DNA of 64,000 nucleotides from Shouchella rhizosphaerae (GTDB taxonomy: Bacteria > Bacillota > Bacilli > Bacillales > Bacillaceae_D). The DNA lies in the NCBI RefSeq assembly GCF_900142675.1, contig NZ_FRBS01000003.1, positions 62,001-126,000 of the forward strand. The letters run 5' to 3'. Each line of letters starts with the position of its first letter. The stretch's first letter is position 1. Positions 15,970 to 26,059 of the stretch are shown one piece after another. The notes under the pieces are model-generated. The model was not told the DNA's origin. It worked only from the letters and a program-made list of their open reading frames with translations, and did not search any database. Made by a program: the position numbers and the translations under genes.

Positions 15970-17916
15970 TTAATTGTTAAAAAACAGCGCAATGTCGACA
16001 ATCAATGCAATCGTGCCATCCCCAAGAATCGTTCCGCCTGAGATTCCTTTTGTCCCTTTCAGCAATGAACCTAGTGGCTTTAGCACAACTTCTTGTTTGC
16101 CAATAAAGCGATCAACTTTTACAGCCATTAATGTTTGGTTGCGGTAAAGCATAAGAACGGCAAGCTCTTGCTCGTCTTCCTTTTCTGGCAAGCCAAACTG
16201 CTCATTTAATGAGACAAGGGGAACAAGTTGCCCTCGCCATTCAAACAAGCTTTGCCCATCTGCTTGCTTCAACTCGCTTTTTTGCACATAGGCGGTTTCG
16301 GCAATATTCGCGATTGGAAAGGCATAAATGTCTGAGCCAAGTTCAACCATCATCGCATCGATAATGGAAACAGTTAATGGGAGCGAAATGGAAAAGCGCG
16401 TGCCCTCTCCCTCTTTGGAAGAAACAGCGATTTCACCGCCCATAGCAGAAAACGTGCTTTTGACAACGTCAAGGCCGACTCCACGCCCAGACAAATCCGT
16501 CACTTCATTGGCTGTGCTAAAACCAGGGGCAAACAGCAGGTTGTTGATTTCATCACTTGCCATTTTTTCCGCCTCTGCAGCCGTAATCAATTCATTTTCA
16601 ATCGCTTTTTTCAAGACTTTTTCTTGTTTAATTCCTGCGCCATCATCCTCAATTTCAATGACAACATGGCTGCCGCTATAAAAAGCGCGCAACACGATTA
16701 ACCCCTCAGGATTCTTTCCGCTTTTTTGGCGGACTGCCGGCTCTTCAATGCCATGATCAATCGAATTGCGCAGCAAATGGAGGAGCGGATCACCGATTTC
16801 GTCAATAATGGCCCGGTCTAATTCGGTCGTTTCCCCTTCAATTACAAAACGGATTTGCTTGCCGATTTCTTTTGAGACTTTACGTACCATCCGTGGAAAA
16901 CGGCTGAAGACTGGCTCTAATGGCATCAGTCGCACAGACAACATTACTTCCTGCAAATGGCTCGTAATGCGGCTTACTTTTTCAAATACATTTGTCAGCT
17001 CATCTGTTTGCAATGAATTGGCCACTAGCTCTAGACGGCCCTTTTCCACAACTAGTTCTTCAAACAAGTACATTAACGAATCCAGCTTTTCGACATTGAC
17101 ACGAATCGTTTTCTGCTGCGCTTGCTCCCCTTTTGCACCGGCCCCTTTTTCAGAAGGGGCTTTTGCCGTTTGCGACTTGGCCTTATCCGCCTTCTTCTGC
17201 GGCTTATAAGCGGTAACTGTTACTTGTTTCACTTCAGAGATGCCTTCTAGGCGTTTTTTAATGTCTGAATCTGGAAGCGTCGTAGCTGCCGTGAGCGTAA
17301 AGCCGCTGGCAAACTTCCCTTCCTCAAGCTCCTCTCTGCTAGGTTCCGTATGAATCAATTCGCCAAACTGTGCGGCTTCACTTGCAACCATAAAAGCGCG
17401 CACTCCTTTGAGCGCTGCATTGTCATCGATTTCGACATGGATCACTTGGACAGGGACACCGTCTTGTACAGCTTGATCCATAACGGCGTGTGTGTCTGTG
17501 TCGAGACTAGCGGCAACCTCATTGGCACTCTTTCGTTCTTGGCCGAGAAGCTGTGCAAACGTATCCCGCAACCCGTTAGCTTCTTCTAACTCTCCCCCGG
17601 TATTCCGTACATGGCTGACGCTTGCTTCAAGATATTCAACTGCATCAAACAGCAAATCGATTTCGCCTGCGCCAGCTTCAATGTTTCCGTCCCTCATGGC
17701 ATCAAGAAGATTTTCTAATGAATGGGTCAACTCGGCCATGGCATTGAAGCCCATCGTCGCCGACATTCCTTTAAGCGTATGGGCTGAACGAAAGATTTCA
17801 GCAATCGCGTCTTTATCAAAAGGATCCTGCTCAAGTTGAAGCAACTTTGCATTCATTGCTTGCAAATGCTCATCTGCCTCTTCTAAAAACATACCTATGT
17901 AATCGTATTGAGTCAC
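15970..17916 (-). CDS. cheA: Chemotaxis histidine kinase CheA
   Basis: About 648 residues. GTG 17916 is preferred because GAGGTGG lies just upstream; GTG 17925 is also possible. It phosphorylates itself and passes phosphate to CheY/CheB. Domains in order are: Hpt with the phospho-accepting His in FRSAHTLKGMSATMG (near 45); a CheY-docking P2 region (about 160-235); an Ala/Lys-rich linker; the dimerisation helices (VNVEKLDSLMYLFEELVVEKGRLE); the ATPase with HLLRNSIDHGIE, DDGAGI and GRGVGLDVV; and a CheW-like P5 regulatory domain. It is paired with cheW downstream. Confidence 0.93.
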   Translation of the reverse strand: MTQYDYIGMFLEEADEHLQAMNAKLLQLEQDPFDKDAIAEIFRSAHTLKGMSATMGFNAMAELTHSLENLLDAMRDGNIEAGAGEIDLLFDAVEYLEASVSHVRNTGGELEEANGLRDTFAQLLGQERKSANEVAASLDTDTHAVMDQAVQDGVPVQVIHVEIDDNAALKGVRAFMVASEAAQFGELIHTEPSREELEEGKFASGFTLTAATTLPDSDIKKRLEGISEVKQVTVTAYKPQKKADKAKSQTAKAPSEKGAGAKGEQAQQKTIRVNVEKLDSLMYLFEELVVEKGRLELVANSLQTDELTNVFEKVSRITSHLQEVMLSVRLMPLEPVFSRFPRMVRKVSKEIGKQIRFVIEGETTELDRAIIDEIGDPLLHLLRNSIDHGIEEPAVRQKSGKNPEGLIVLRAFYSGSHVVIEIEDDGAGIKQEKVLKKAIENELITAAEAEKMASDEINNLLFAPGFSTANEVTDLSGRGVGLDVVKSTFSAMGGEIAVSSKEGEGTRFSISLPLTVSIIDAMMVELGSDIYAFPIANIAETAYVQKSELKQADGQSLFEWRGQLVPLVSLNEQFGLPEKEDEQELAVLMLYRNQTLMAVKVDRFIGKQEVVLKPLGSLLKGTKGISGGTILGDGTIALIVDIALFFNN

Positions 17917-17937
17917 CTTGCCCACCTCGATAAAAAA

Positions 17938-17966
17938 GAATACGAGGAGGGACTCTCCTCGTATTC
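17938..17966 (-). terminator. Terminator after the addA-like gene
   Basis: GAATACGAGGAG (17938-17949) and CTCCTCGTATTC (17955-17966) form a perfect 12-bp stem with a 5-base loop. On the minus strand TTTTTT follows. It separates the helicase genes from cheA. Confidence 0.85.
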
Positions 17967-17984
17967 TTTATCGGCTTTCCATCT

Positions 17985-20576
17985 TTAAATGTTGAGTACG
18001 TTTTCGCCACTCTTTACAGATTCAACCCAGTTAATCGCAGACAATGGAGATTGCTCATTCGCTGCTTCAACCATTTCTGCCCACGACCGGCGTTCGGACA
18101 AGTCTGCGGCTGCTAACAAGCAATAATCTTTGGCACGAGTAAGAGCGACATAAAATAAACGCTTTGCCTCTTCGAGCGCTTGTTTGCCTCTTTTTTCTTG
18201 CGCCTGGAAATAGGCAGGCGTAGAAATGGGATCACGATCGTCTAATTTTAGTTGGAAAACAATGTCCCACTCTTGGTCAAAATAGACCGCATCCGTGTCC
18301 GGCCGTCGTTTTTGGTCCATATACGGAAGGCAAACAACTGGAAACTCCAATCCTTTTGAGGCGTGAACGGTCATAATTGTTACGGCCTCTCCCTCCAACT
18401 GTTCCACTTCTGCTTCAGGGACATTTTTGCTTGCCGCTATATAGCGGTTCATTTGCAAACATAGCGTTTCTAGATTAGTTGTATTTAATTGTGCAAACAA
18501 ATCAATGAGCTTTTCCACATTGCCGACACGCTGAATGCCGTTCGTATCGCTTAAAACAGCATAACGCAGGCCAGTTAGCTCAAACAGCTGAAGCAGCCCT
18601 TCTTTTACACTTCCTGTAAAAGCAAACGGCAAGAACAAATCGATCCATTCGCCATACTGCTTTAGCGCTTGTTGCAGCCGTGGGTGGTTTGCAAATAAGG
18701 AAGGCGCTTCTTCTTTCGCTAAAAAAACGGCTAAGTTTTCATGTTCCTCTTTACAATCGTTCACTGTCAGCAAATCACTTAGTGTCAGCCCAAAGAGGGG
18801 GGAACGAAGCAACGCCACCACATAAGCATCCTCGAATGGACGTCTGAGCCAATTAAGCACATTTAAAAAATCAATCACTTCCTGTTTCTCAAAAAAACCC
18901 ACACCACCGTGCACACGATAAGGAATGCCAGCTTCGGCAAACGCCTGCTCAAGCTCTGGCAAATTTGTACGCGAAGGAAGTAGAACAGCGACATCATTCC
19001 ATTGAGCTTGGCGAACCTTGCCTTCACCTTCCACTTCAATCATTCCATCCGCTATTGTTTGTTGCAGCAGCGATGCAAACGAGCGAGCTTCGTTGCTTTT
19101 TTCAAGTTGATGGAAAGCAGCAAGTGCTTGTTTGTTTGTATGAGGCTTCCTCCCTGCTTTTAGGGGCACATAACTGGTCGCATACGGAAGGGCGTCCTCC
19201 CCTCCTGGTGCCATCACATGGGCAAACAATTCATTAACGAGTTCAACAATTTGCGGAGCAGTTCTGTAATTTTCTTGCAGATGAATCAATTCTCCTTCAT
19301 TTATCTCAGCTGCCTTTTTGGCCATTTCATTCATAATAGCGACATCAGCTCCGCGAAAACGGTAAATCGATTGTTTTTCATCGCCGACAAAAAACAAATG
19401 GGCCGGATTGATCGCCTGAACAATTTGCAATTGGACTTGGTTTGTGTCTTGAAATTCATCGACCATAATATGTGTATAAGCAGACTGACAAGCTGCTGCT
19501 ACTTTTGGTAGTTGTAATAGTGTATACGCTTTTTGTTGCAAGTCGCTAAAGTCAGCGACAAGGCGCTGTGCTTTTAGATCGGCATAGCGTTTGGCAAATG
19601 CTTGCAACAGCGTCACAAACGCTTTAAGCAAAGGCAGCCCTCGATCACTGGCGACTTGATTCCTTTCACTCCATTGCTTTTTGAATGGCTTCCAGTTGTG
19701 CTCATAAAAAACGTACAGAGACGGCAACGATTCTTGCCATGCTTTTTGGACCCTGCTTGGAAGCGCTTCGTTCATCATCGCAACCGCTTCCTCCTCGTTT
19801 GCAGCAAGTTGCAAACTTTGTGCAAGCGTGGTCAGCGACTGTGCATGCTTTTGTTCGGTTTTCGATAACTGAGACAAAGGAGGTAATTCTTTTGCAGCGC
19901 GTTTAACCGCCTTGACGATCATCGCCACTTGTTGCTGCTGTTCGCAAATAGCCCCATTGATTTGCTTGTCCCACATATACAGCGGCGAAAAGTGGGAAAT
20001 GACGTCATCCCCCGCTCGTTGTTCTCGAACCGCATCATGAACCGCCACCAATGAACGCTTCAATGCAAAAAGAGACAGCCCCCGACGGAGTTGGTTCAGT
20101 TCATTGGCAAATTGACGCTCTTTGCACAACTGTTCAACAAGCTCCGCTTTTATCATTGCAGCTTCGGTTTCATCAAGAACCGCCAGTTCCCCATTTTCTT
20201 CAACGTATCGGCTATAACGGCTAAGCAGTTGCCGGCAAAAACGATGAAACGTTGCAATCATTGCCGTCTCTACTTCTTCTTGCTGTGCAAGCCAAAAGCG
20301 TTTTTCTTCCCTATTTCCTGCCGCTTCCGCCTTTTCGCCCATCCGGCTTGCAAGGCGCTCTTTCATTTCTCTCGCAGCCTTTTCAGTAAAAGTGATGGCG
20401 GCAATTTCATTAATAGGAGCGCCATAATTTGAGTCCTTGTCATGAAAATGTTCGTCGATAACGGAGACGATCTTCTCCGTTAGCACCCTGGTTTTGCCAG
20501 AACCAGCTCCAGCAGCAACGACGACAAGGGGCTGTTTCGACTCAATTGCTTGCTTTTGTGCGCTGTTGAATTGCAT
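17985..20576 (-). CDS. AddA-like UvrD-family helicase without nuclease domain
   Basis: 863 residues, a superfamily 1A 3'-5' DNA helicase. Walker A is AGAGSGKT (K28). Walker B is VDEFQDTN, followed by GDEKQSIYRFRGAD, ASKGLEFPVVCLP and the arginine finger motif LFYVALTRAKDY near 825. B. subtilis AddA is over 1200 residues and continues into a PD-(D/E)XK nuclease domain. This protein stops about 40 residues after motif VI, so that domain is absent. The start lies inside the end of the upstream addB-like gene (35-bp overlap), which implies translational coupling and a shared complex. The role inferred is double-strand-break end processing. Confidence 0.85.
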   Translation of the reverse strand: MQFNSAQKQAIESKQPLVVVAAGAGSGKTRVLTEKIVSVIDEHFHDKDSNYGAPINEIAAITFTEKAAREMKERLASRMGEKAEAAGNREEKRFWLAQQEEVETAMIATFHRFCRQLLSRYSRYVEENGELAVLDETEAAMIKAELVEQLCKERQFANELNQLRRGLSLFALKRSLVAVHDAVREQRAGDDVISHFSPLYMWDKQINGAICEQQQQVAMIVKAVKRAAKELPPLSQLSKTEQKHAQSLTTLAQSLQLAANEEEAVAMMNEALPSRVQKAWQESLPSLYVFYEHNWKPFKKQWSERNQVASDRGLPLLKAFVTLLQAFAKRYADLKAQRLVADFSDLQQKAYTLLQLPKVAAACQSAYTHIMVDEFQDTNQVQLQIVQAINPAHLFFVGDEKQSIYRFRGADVAIMNEMAKKAAEINEGELIHLQENYRTAPQIVELVNELFAHVMAPGGEDALPYATSYVPLKAGRKPHTNKQALAAFHQLEKSNEARSFASLLQQTIADGMIEVEGEGKVRQAQWNDVAVLLPSRTNLPELEQAFAEAGIPYRVHGGVGFFEKQEVIDFLNVLNWLRRPFEDAYVVALLRSPLFGLTLSDLLTVNDCKEEHENLAVFLAKEEAPSLFANHPRLQQALKQYGEWIDLFLPFAFTGSVKEGLLQLFELTGLRYAVLSDTNGIQRVGNVEKLIDLFAQLNTTNLETLCLQMNRYIAASKNVPEAEVEQLEGEAVTIMTVHASKGLEFPVVCLPYMDQKRRPDTDAVYFDQEWDIVFQLKLDDRDPISTPAYFQAQEKRGKQALEEAKRLFYVALTRAKDYCLLAAADLSERRSWAEMVEAANEQSPLSAINWVESVKSGENVLNI

Positions 20577-23247
20577 GCTGAGCCTCCCTTTTTTGTTCTT
20601 CCGTCACTCGGCAAATCGCTTTATAAGGGCAGCTGGCCGCGCAATCAAGGGGGGCAACGGGCATGTTTGTCTGCATTCCTTCCCACAGTTCTTGAAGACG
20701 CTCATGGATGTGCCATTTTTCCATAAAAGCCTCTTCTCCTAAAGCGTCCTCTTTATTGCGGCATTGAGCACTGACGCCAAAGATCGATTGCTTGCCAACA
20801 TGCTCTGGCTTCCAAACCCCGTTCCCTGCCCGTTTTCCTGGATCAAGCAAAGAAATATATGTAGCCCCAGCTACTGGCGATTGCTTACCAATGATATACG
20901 AATACATAGGAAGCTGGAGTTTTGTGCCGTGTGAGGCTTCCTCCAGTTTCAATGCCGCCTTGCCAGTCTTGTAATCATAGAGTACCTTTTCACCGTTTGC
21001 GACATCGACCCTGTCGATTTTTCCAGTCACTTTTAGTTTCGTTGTGCCCAACGGAAAGTTTTCAAGAACAATAGGCACTTCCAGCCCTTCAATGTAAGCA
21101 TCCGCCAACTCCTTCCGATCCCAAAACCGCGCCCGCTCTGCTTCCCACCAAAGACGAAGCTTGTTGGCCCACCATGTTTCTTCCTGTTCAAGCTCGAAAC
21201 GATTCATATATGGGACAAATGGCACAATATCCTCATTAAAGCGGCGGCGCCATTCTGATTCAAGCCAATGAGGCACTTCGTCTTTTTCTGCTTCCGAAAG
21301 GGTGGAAAAAGGCTTGCCAATGACATTCAATTTATGGCGATACAATGTTTCAATGCATTGGTGAATAAGTGTTCCAATCTTATTTGCCGGAAGCCCTTCG
21401 TTTTGAGCTGCTGGCGGCTTGATCCCTAAAAGCCATTCTAGACCATAGCGGAATGGACAGCGCGCATAAGCTTCAAACGCAGTAACGGCAACAGCGGGTT
21501 TTGCTTTCTCTTTCGCCTGTTGGGCATCTGAAAGCCATTCTTGCCCTAATTGCAAATGTTGCAGCCTTTTTTGAAAGTGACCGAGTTCACCGCGGTAAGC
21601 AGTCCCATCTTTGCGTGAATATGTGCCGATTCCGTTGTTCAACCTATCTTGGTAATTCCAGAAACCAACTAGTTGGAAGTCGAGTAGAAATGGAGAAGGT
21701 AGCGCTGGACTGTCTCGGTCAAGACCGCACACATAGCTGGCATATACGTCCATGCCGCTGTTGATGAGCTGTTGGAATTGCAACGCTTGGACGGAACGTG
21801 TACGGGATGTCAATGGCACCCCCCGTTTGTTAATCTCCGTTAAATCACTTTCTTGGAAATAACCTAGCAGTGAATAAGGATGTGGAAACGTACCTAAAGC
21901 AAGCCCGGCAACATAGACGGTCGACCCTTGAAAGGCAGCGACATCCGCCCACGAGAGGACGGAAATTCCCTCTTTCGGTTTTGGCTCCTCGCCAATGACA
22001 AGTGTTTGCGCAAATGTCTGGAACCATTGGCGAAACCCATCTTCCGTTGTTTCCACTTTTGCATAGGAGATGCCGTCCAGGGCCAAAAGCGCTTGTTTTA
22101 CTGTGGGGGCATACGGGATATCCGTTCGCTCTTCCATTTTGGTTAGCATGTCAACGAGCAACGCAGCTTTTTCTGCTATCGTGTTCCCTTCGGCAAGGGG
22201 GCTTTTGCCGATTTGGTTCAGAAAAAAGTCAACCTCGCTGTCACCAGTGCCATAACCAGCGTACAAAGCCTGCTTCGCTCTTAAGCAACGACGCCCAGTA
22301 ATGCCAAGCACAGCAAAGAGGGAATCAACTGCCCCCAGTCGCGCTTCTTTTGAAGGCAAAGGGGTGAGCAGCGCTTCTTTGACCCATAGATAGAAAGGGG
22401 TGTCCGCCAAATAACTACGGTTGCTAGCGGCAATAGGCAGTCCTTCCTGCTTCGCCTTTGCCATAAAAGCGGCACGCGCGTCTGATTTCGTAAACAGCAC
22501 AGCGATGTTGGACAGCGGCGTATTGCTTGTAAGAATATGTTCAATCAAACCAATGTGCTCTTCTTCCTCGGTCACCGCTTTATACAGAGACAAACACCCT
22601 GTTTGACCATCCGTGACTGGCTGTCTGTCAACATCCTCCACCGTAAAGCCAATCTTCACTAACTCCGATATCGCAGCTTTCGCCTCTCGATTAAGGTAGA
22701 TGGTCAGCCCCACGCCCTCTTTAACCATTCGCTCTAGTGCCTCTAGCTGATTGACAGAGAAATCATGAAACCCTTCGACTACAATGTCATCATAAGGCAA
22801 AGACGCTGGTTTTCGAGCAAAGGCGTTGTAGTCATCTTCAATTGTCTTCCACCGTCTCTTTTCTTCTATAGCCTTGATCTTTGCAAATTCAGGTTTTAAA
22901 AAGCGTAAACTGTCAGGTAGTCGGCATTCGCCAAAACGCTTATATTGCAAATAACTATTTATGATTTGCTCGTTTTTTCTTCCAGTCGCATTCGCTTCGT
23001 TTGCCATCGCCCACTTCCATTCGTGGTGAACTAGCTCCATATCGTTTACTCGTTGCTGGCACTTGCGGATAAACGAGTCAAATGTTAAGCAGCGAAGTTC
23101 TGGCGCCACCAACCGGATTTGCTCCACCCAATACGTCGTCGGCACAATACAACAACCGGTCTCCCGTTGTGTACGTGCCCATTCCCCGTAGCGCTTTGGC
23201 GAGAACGGTTGCCACCCACTGACCGCCCTAATATGCGCCTTCATCAT
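20542..23247 (-). CDS. AddB-like protein with Fe-S PD-(D/E)XK nuclease domain
   Basis: 901 residues. The N-terminal two thirds resemble AddB, an inactive helicase fold. No Walker A GKT is visible (CCIVPTTYW stands near that point), but a VVEGFHDFSVNQ Walker-B-like string is present. The C-terminal third is a RecB-type nuclease. The motifs are GKIDRVD, DYKTGKA (catalytic D and K), LQLPMYSYI and the four Cys of an iron-sulphur clasp (RCPFRYGLEW, then C-x3-C-x5-C in DCAASCPYKAIC near the end). It is upstream of and overlaps the addA-like gene. AAAGGGGGATGA precedes ATG 23247. It is about 250 residues shorter than usual AddB. Confidence 0.85.
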   Translation of the reverse strand: MMKAHIRAVSGWQPFSPKRYGEWARTQRETGCCIVPTTYWVEQIRLVAPELRCLTFDSFIRKCQQRVNDMELVHHEWKWAMANEANATGRKNEQIINSYLQYKRFGECRLPDSLRFLKPEFAKIKAIEEKRRWKTIEDDYNAFARKPASLPYDDIVVEGFHDFSVNQLEALERMVKEGVGLTIYLNREAKAAISELVKIGFTVEDVDRQPVTDGQTGCLSLYKAVTEEEEHIGLIEHILTSNTPLSNIAVLFTKSDARAAFMAKAKQEGLPIAASNRSYLADTPFYLWVKEALLTPLPSKEARLGAVDSLFAVLGITGRRCLRAKQALYAGYGTGDSEVDFFLNQIGKSPLAEGNTIAEKAALLVDMLTKMEERTDIPYAPTVKQALLALDGISYAKVETTEDGFRQWFQTFAQTLVIGEEPKPKEGISVLSWADVAAFQGSTVYVAGLALGTFPHPYSLLGYFQESDLTEINKRGVPLTSRTRSVQALQFQQLINSGMDVYASYVCGLDRDSPALPSPFLLDFQLVGFWNYQDRLNNGIGTYSRKDGTAYRGELGHFQKRLQHLQLGQEWLSDAQQAKEKAKPAVAVTAFEAYARCPFRYGLEWLLGIKPPAAQNEGLPANKIGTLIHQCIETLYRHKLNVIGKPFSTLSEAEKDEVPHWLESEWRRRFNEDIVPFVPYMNRFELEQEETWWANKLRLWWEAERARFWDRKELADAYIEGLEVPIVLENFPLGTTKLKVTGKIDRVDVANGEKVLYDYKTGKAALKLEEASHGTKLQLPMYSYIIGKQSPVAGATYISLLDPGKRAGNGVWKPEHVGKQSIFGVSAQCRNKEDALGEEAFMEKWHIHERLQELWEGMQTNMPVAPLDCAASCPYKAICRVTEEQKREAQHAIQQRTKASN

Positions 23248-23257
23248 TCATCCCCCT

Positions 23258-23626
23258 TTATTTCCAATAGACGCCCATCGCCCAAACGACGACTGCTGTT
23301 ACGACAAGCAATACCCCGTGCGGATATAGCTGCCTATATTGTTGTTTCTTTATCGCCAAACGTGTTTTTTCATAGAAATAGAGCATTAGAATTGCAATTG
23401 CGCCTTTGACTGCGTAAAAAGCAGCAAACTCGTACGCATACCACATTAAAAACCCAGACAACAGAAGGACCGCTTCCGTTGTTCGCACAAAGGAAGCGCA
23501 AAGAAAACGGGCGTGCTGCCATCCTCGCCATGTGAACAGAAGCCAAACAGCAGCGCCAATAAAAAACAGCATCCAAACCCCACTATGGAAAGCAGCAATT
23601 ACTCGGAAAGCTTGTGCGGAAATCAT
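23258..23626 (-). CDS. Small four-helix membrane protein
   Basis: 122 residues with four hydrophobic helices (about 6-30, 43-62, 66-84 and 102-120). The family is not recognised with confidence; the layout is similar to small YisL-like proteins. There are no catalytic motifs. The stop is 10 nt before the addB-like start, so it may be the first gene of that transcript. The ATG has only a weak AGGCG upstream. No link to DNA repair can be read from the sequence. Confidence 0.6.
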   Translation of the reverse strand: MISAQAFRVIAAFHSGVWMLFFIGAAVWLLFTWRGWQHARFLCASFVRTTEAVLLLSGFLMWYAYEFAAFYAVKGAIAILMLYFYEKTRLAIKKQQYRQLYPHGVLLVVTAVVVWAMGVYWK

Positions 23627-23698
23627 CGTTAACGCCTGCCTTTTCTCGTCTAAACGTTTGTCTATTATACCATACGATAACAGCGGACCGACGAAAAA

Positions 23699-23728
23699 AA
23701 GAGAGCTTGCCTAAGGCAGCTCCCTTCA
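23699..23728 (-). terminator. Terminator of the pst-phoU operon
   Basis: On the minus strand GGGAGCTGCC, a TTA loop and GGCAAGCTCTC form a stem with one bulge, followed by seven T. The stem is preceded by GTTTGTCTACAGTCTGAAG, a string that recurs before the terminator at 29072-29090. Confidence 0.8.
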
Positions 23729-23768
23729 GACTGTAGACAAACGTTTTCGATCAGTCTGGTTAATCTTG

Positions 23769-24419
23769 TCAGTTTAAATCAACATATTGTCCGTTTGCTT
23801 CATAAAGGATCCATTCGGACAAGTTTGTTGCATAATCAGCAATGCGCTCAATATAACGGGCAATAAAAGCCAACTGGGTAATCGCTTCTACGTCTTGATC
23901 TGTCGTCTCTTGCCTAAACAGCTTTTTAATAAGCTTACCAAAGCGTTCGTCGATTTCATCATCGGCTTTTGCCAATTGTTGAGCTGTAAGCACATTTTTT
24001 GTTGCATAAGCATGCAGTGCTTTTTCGATCATCCCCTTCGCATCTAAAGCAAGCTCTATCAATTCTTGCTTCAACTCTTCGTTAGGGAACACATCAATTC
24101 GTCTTGACACTTTAGCAATATCGACAGCAAAGTCTGCTACACGTTCAAGGTCGCCAGCCATTTTCATGACAACGATCAACCGTCGCAAATCAGTTGCAAC
24201 TGGCTGCTGCCTAGCAATAATGTCAAACACCTTTTCGTTGATGTCAAGTTCACTCTTATTGATGTCGGCATCATTGTCAATAATTTGCTGGACGGCGGCT
24301 CGGTTCTTTGTTGACAAACCATCAATAGCAGCATCCAGCTGTTTTAAAACGGCGGTTCCTAGCACTTGAATTCGCCCTGCTACTTCATCAAGCTGTTCTT
24401 GAAACATGCTTCTTAACAT
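23769..24419 (-). CDS. phoU: Phosphate uptake regulator PhoU
   Basis: 216 residues, full length for the family. It has two three-helix bundles, with the metal-binding repeats E/D-xxxD visible as MAGDLERVADFAVDIAKVS and IARYIERIADYATNLSEW. PhoU links the PstSCAB transporter to the phosphate-sensing kinase and restrains phosphate uptake. AGGAGGTCATCCT precedes ATG 24419. It is the last gene of the pst operon, 14 nt after the second pstB. Confidence 0.95.
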   Translation of the reverse strand: MLRSMFQEQLDEVAGRIQVLGTAVLKQLDAAIDGLSTKNRAAVQQIIDNDADINKSELDINEKVFDIIARQQPVATDLRRLIVVMKMAGDLERVADFAVDIAKVSRRIDVFPNEELKQELIELALDAKGMIEKALHAYATKNVLTAQQLAKADDEIDERFGKLIKKLFRQETTDQDVEAITQLAFIARYIERIADYATNLSEWILYEANGQYVDLN

Positions 24420-24433
24420 AGGATGACCTCCTG

Positions 24434-25216
24434 TTAGCCAAATTGGCCAGATACGTAGTCTTCTGTACGTTTATGCTCAGGGTTGGAAAAAATTCGTTGT
24501 GTCGGACCAATTTCAACCAGTTCGCCCATGTAAAAGAATGCTGTCTCGTCTGAAATTCGTGCAGCCTGCTGCATGTTGTGTGTGACGATGACGATCGTAT
24601 AAGAATCACGCAACGATGTAATCAGTTCTTCTACTTTCGTCGTAGAAATCGGGTCAAGGGCACTTGTCGGTTCATCCATTAACAATACCTCAGGCTTTGT
24701 CGCCAGTGCTCGGGCAATGCAAAGCCGTTGCTGCTGACCACCTGATAACGACAGTGCGTTTTTATTCAGTCGGTCCTTGACTTCCTCCCATAAAAATGCG
24801 CCTTTTAAGCTTGATTCAACAATTTCATCAAGTTCTTTTTTCTTGCGAATTCCATGAATGCGTGGCCCATACGCCACATTTTCATAAATCGACTTTGGAA
24901 AGGGATTCGGCTTTTGGAAAACCATGCCGACCGCTTTACGCAGCTCAGCCAAATCCATTGAAGTTGTCAACAAATTTTCGCCCCGAAAATTCAATTCACC
25001 AGCCATGCGAATATCGGGATTTAAACGCGACATTAAGTTCAATGTTTTGATAAACGTTGATTTTCCGCAACCAGAAGGGCCGATGATCGCCGTCACATGC
25101 TTTTCCTTTAATTGAAGCGAAATGTTTTTTAATGCCTGGTTGTTGCCGTACCAAAGATTAAAGTCAAGAACATCATACACGTTCTTTGTTTCCGTTTGTT
25201 CAGCTAATGCTTGCAT
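24434..25216 (-). CDS. pstB: Phosphate ABC transporter ATP-binding protein PstB (second copy)
   Basis: 260 residues, ABC ATPase that powers phosphate import. Walker [11 protein letters not shown]-loop [15 protein letters not shown] (a PstB hallmark), signature LSGGQQQRL, Walker [13 protein letters not shown] and the switch His in VTHN are all present. GGGGGAAGAAGCAT precedes the ATG. It is paralogous to the gene immediately upstream; B. subtilis also has two tandem pstB genes. Confidence 0.95.
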   Translation of the reverse strand: MQALAEQTETKNVYDVLDFNLWYGNNQALKNISLQLKEKHVTAIIGPSGCGKSTFIKTLNLMSRLNPDIRMAGELNFRGENLLTTSMDLAELRKAVGMVFQKPNPFPKSIYENVAYGPRIHGIRKKKELDEIVESSLKGAFLWEEVKDRLNKNALSLSGGQQQRLCIARALATKPEVLLMDEPTSALDPISTTKVEELITSLRDSYTIVIVTHNMQQAARISDETAFFYMGELVEIGPTQRIFSNPEHKRTEDYVSGQFG

Positions 25217-25230
25217 ATGCTTCTTCCCCC

Positions 25231-26043
25231 TTACCCAAATCGTCCTGAAATGTAATCTTCGGTCTGTTTCTTTTCAGGATTACGAAATAGGACGTCTGTC
25301 TTATTGACTTCGATCAACTCACCGTTGTAGAAGAACGCAGTCCGGTCAGAAACCCGTGACGCTTGTTGCATATTGTGTGTAACAACAACAACCGTATAAT
25401 TCTTTTTCAATTCAACCATGAGTTCTTCCACTTTAGCTGTTGCAATCGGGTCAAGGGCCGAAGCTGGTTCATCAAGAAGAATCACCTCTGGTTTTAAAGC
25501 AAGCGTGCGGGCGATGCAGAGTCGCTGCTGTTGGCCGCCGGATAGTGACAGCGCCGATTCATGGAGCCTATCCTTGACCTCATCCCATAAAGCGGCACGC
25601 TTTAAAGAATCCTCCACAATGTCAGCCCACTCTTTTTTCTTAACGTTATGGAAGCGCAAACCGTGAACAAGATTCTCATAAATCGACTTTGGGAATGGGT
25701 TCGCCTTCTGGAAAACCATGCCGATTTCTTTCCGCAAAGCAACCACATTTACATCATCACTGAGCAAATTAAGTCCTTCATAGGCAAGGGTGCCCGTAAC
25801 CCGTGCGCTCGGGATTAAATCGTTCATGCGGTTAATGCTGCGCAAAAAGGTTGATTTCCCACAACCAGACGGGCCGATTAACGCCAAAATTTCGTTTTTG
25901 TTAATATCAAGCGACAACTGTTTTACTGCATGGTTTTCGCCATAGTAAATATTGATGTCCTTTGCCTGTAAAATCGCCTCAGCCTGTTTGGATGGCTGTT
26001 TAAGTGCAGTAGTATCTTTTTTTGGAACGGTCAGAGCAGTCAT
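25231..26043 (-). CDS. pstB: Phosphate ABC transporter ATP-binding protein PstB (first copy)
   Basis: 270 residues, same motif set as the next gene: [45 protein letters not shown]. It differs by a longer, Lys-rich N-terminus ([15 protein letters not shown]). AAAGGGGGAAAGCCAAC precedes the ATG. The two ATPases may form a heterodimer or serve different conditions; the sequence does not say which. Confidence 0.95.
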   Translation of the reverse strand: MTALTVPKKDTTALKQPSKQAEAILQAKDINIYYGENHAVKQLSLDINKNEILALIGPSGCGKSTFLRSINRMNDLIPSARVTGTLAYEGLNLLSDDVNVVALRKEIGMVFQKANPFPKSIYENLVHGLRFHNVKKKEWADIVEDSLKRAALWDEVKDRLHESALSLSGGQQQRLCIARTLALKPEVILLDEPASALDPIATAKVEELMVELKKNYTVVVVTHNMQQASRVSDRTAFFYNGELIEVNKTDVLFRNPEKKQTEDYISGRFG

Positions 26044-26059
26044 GTTGGCTTTCCCCCTT

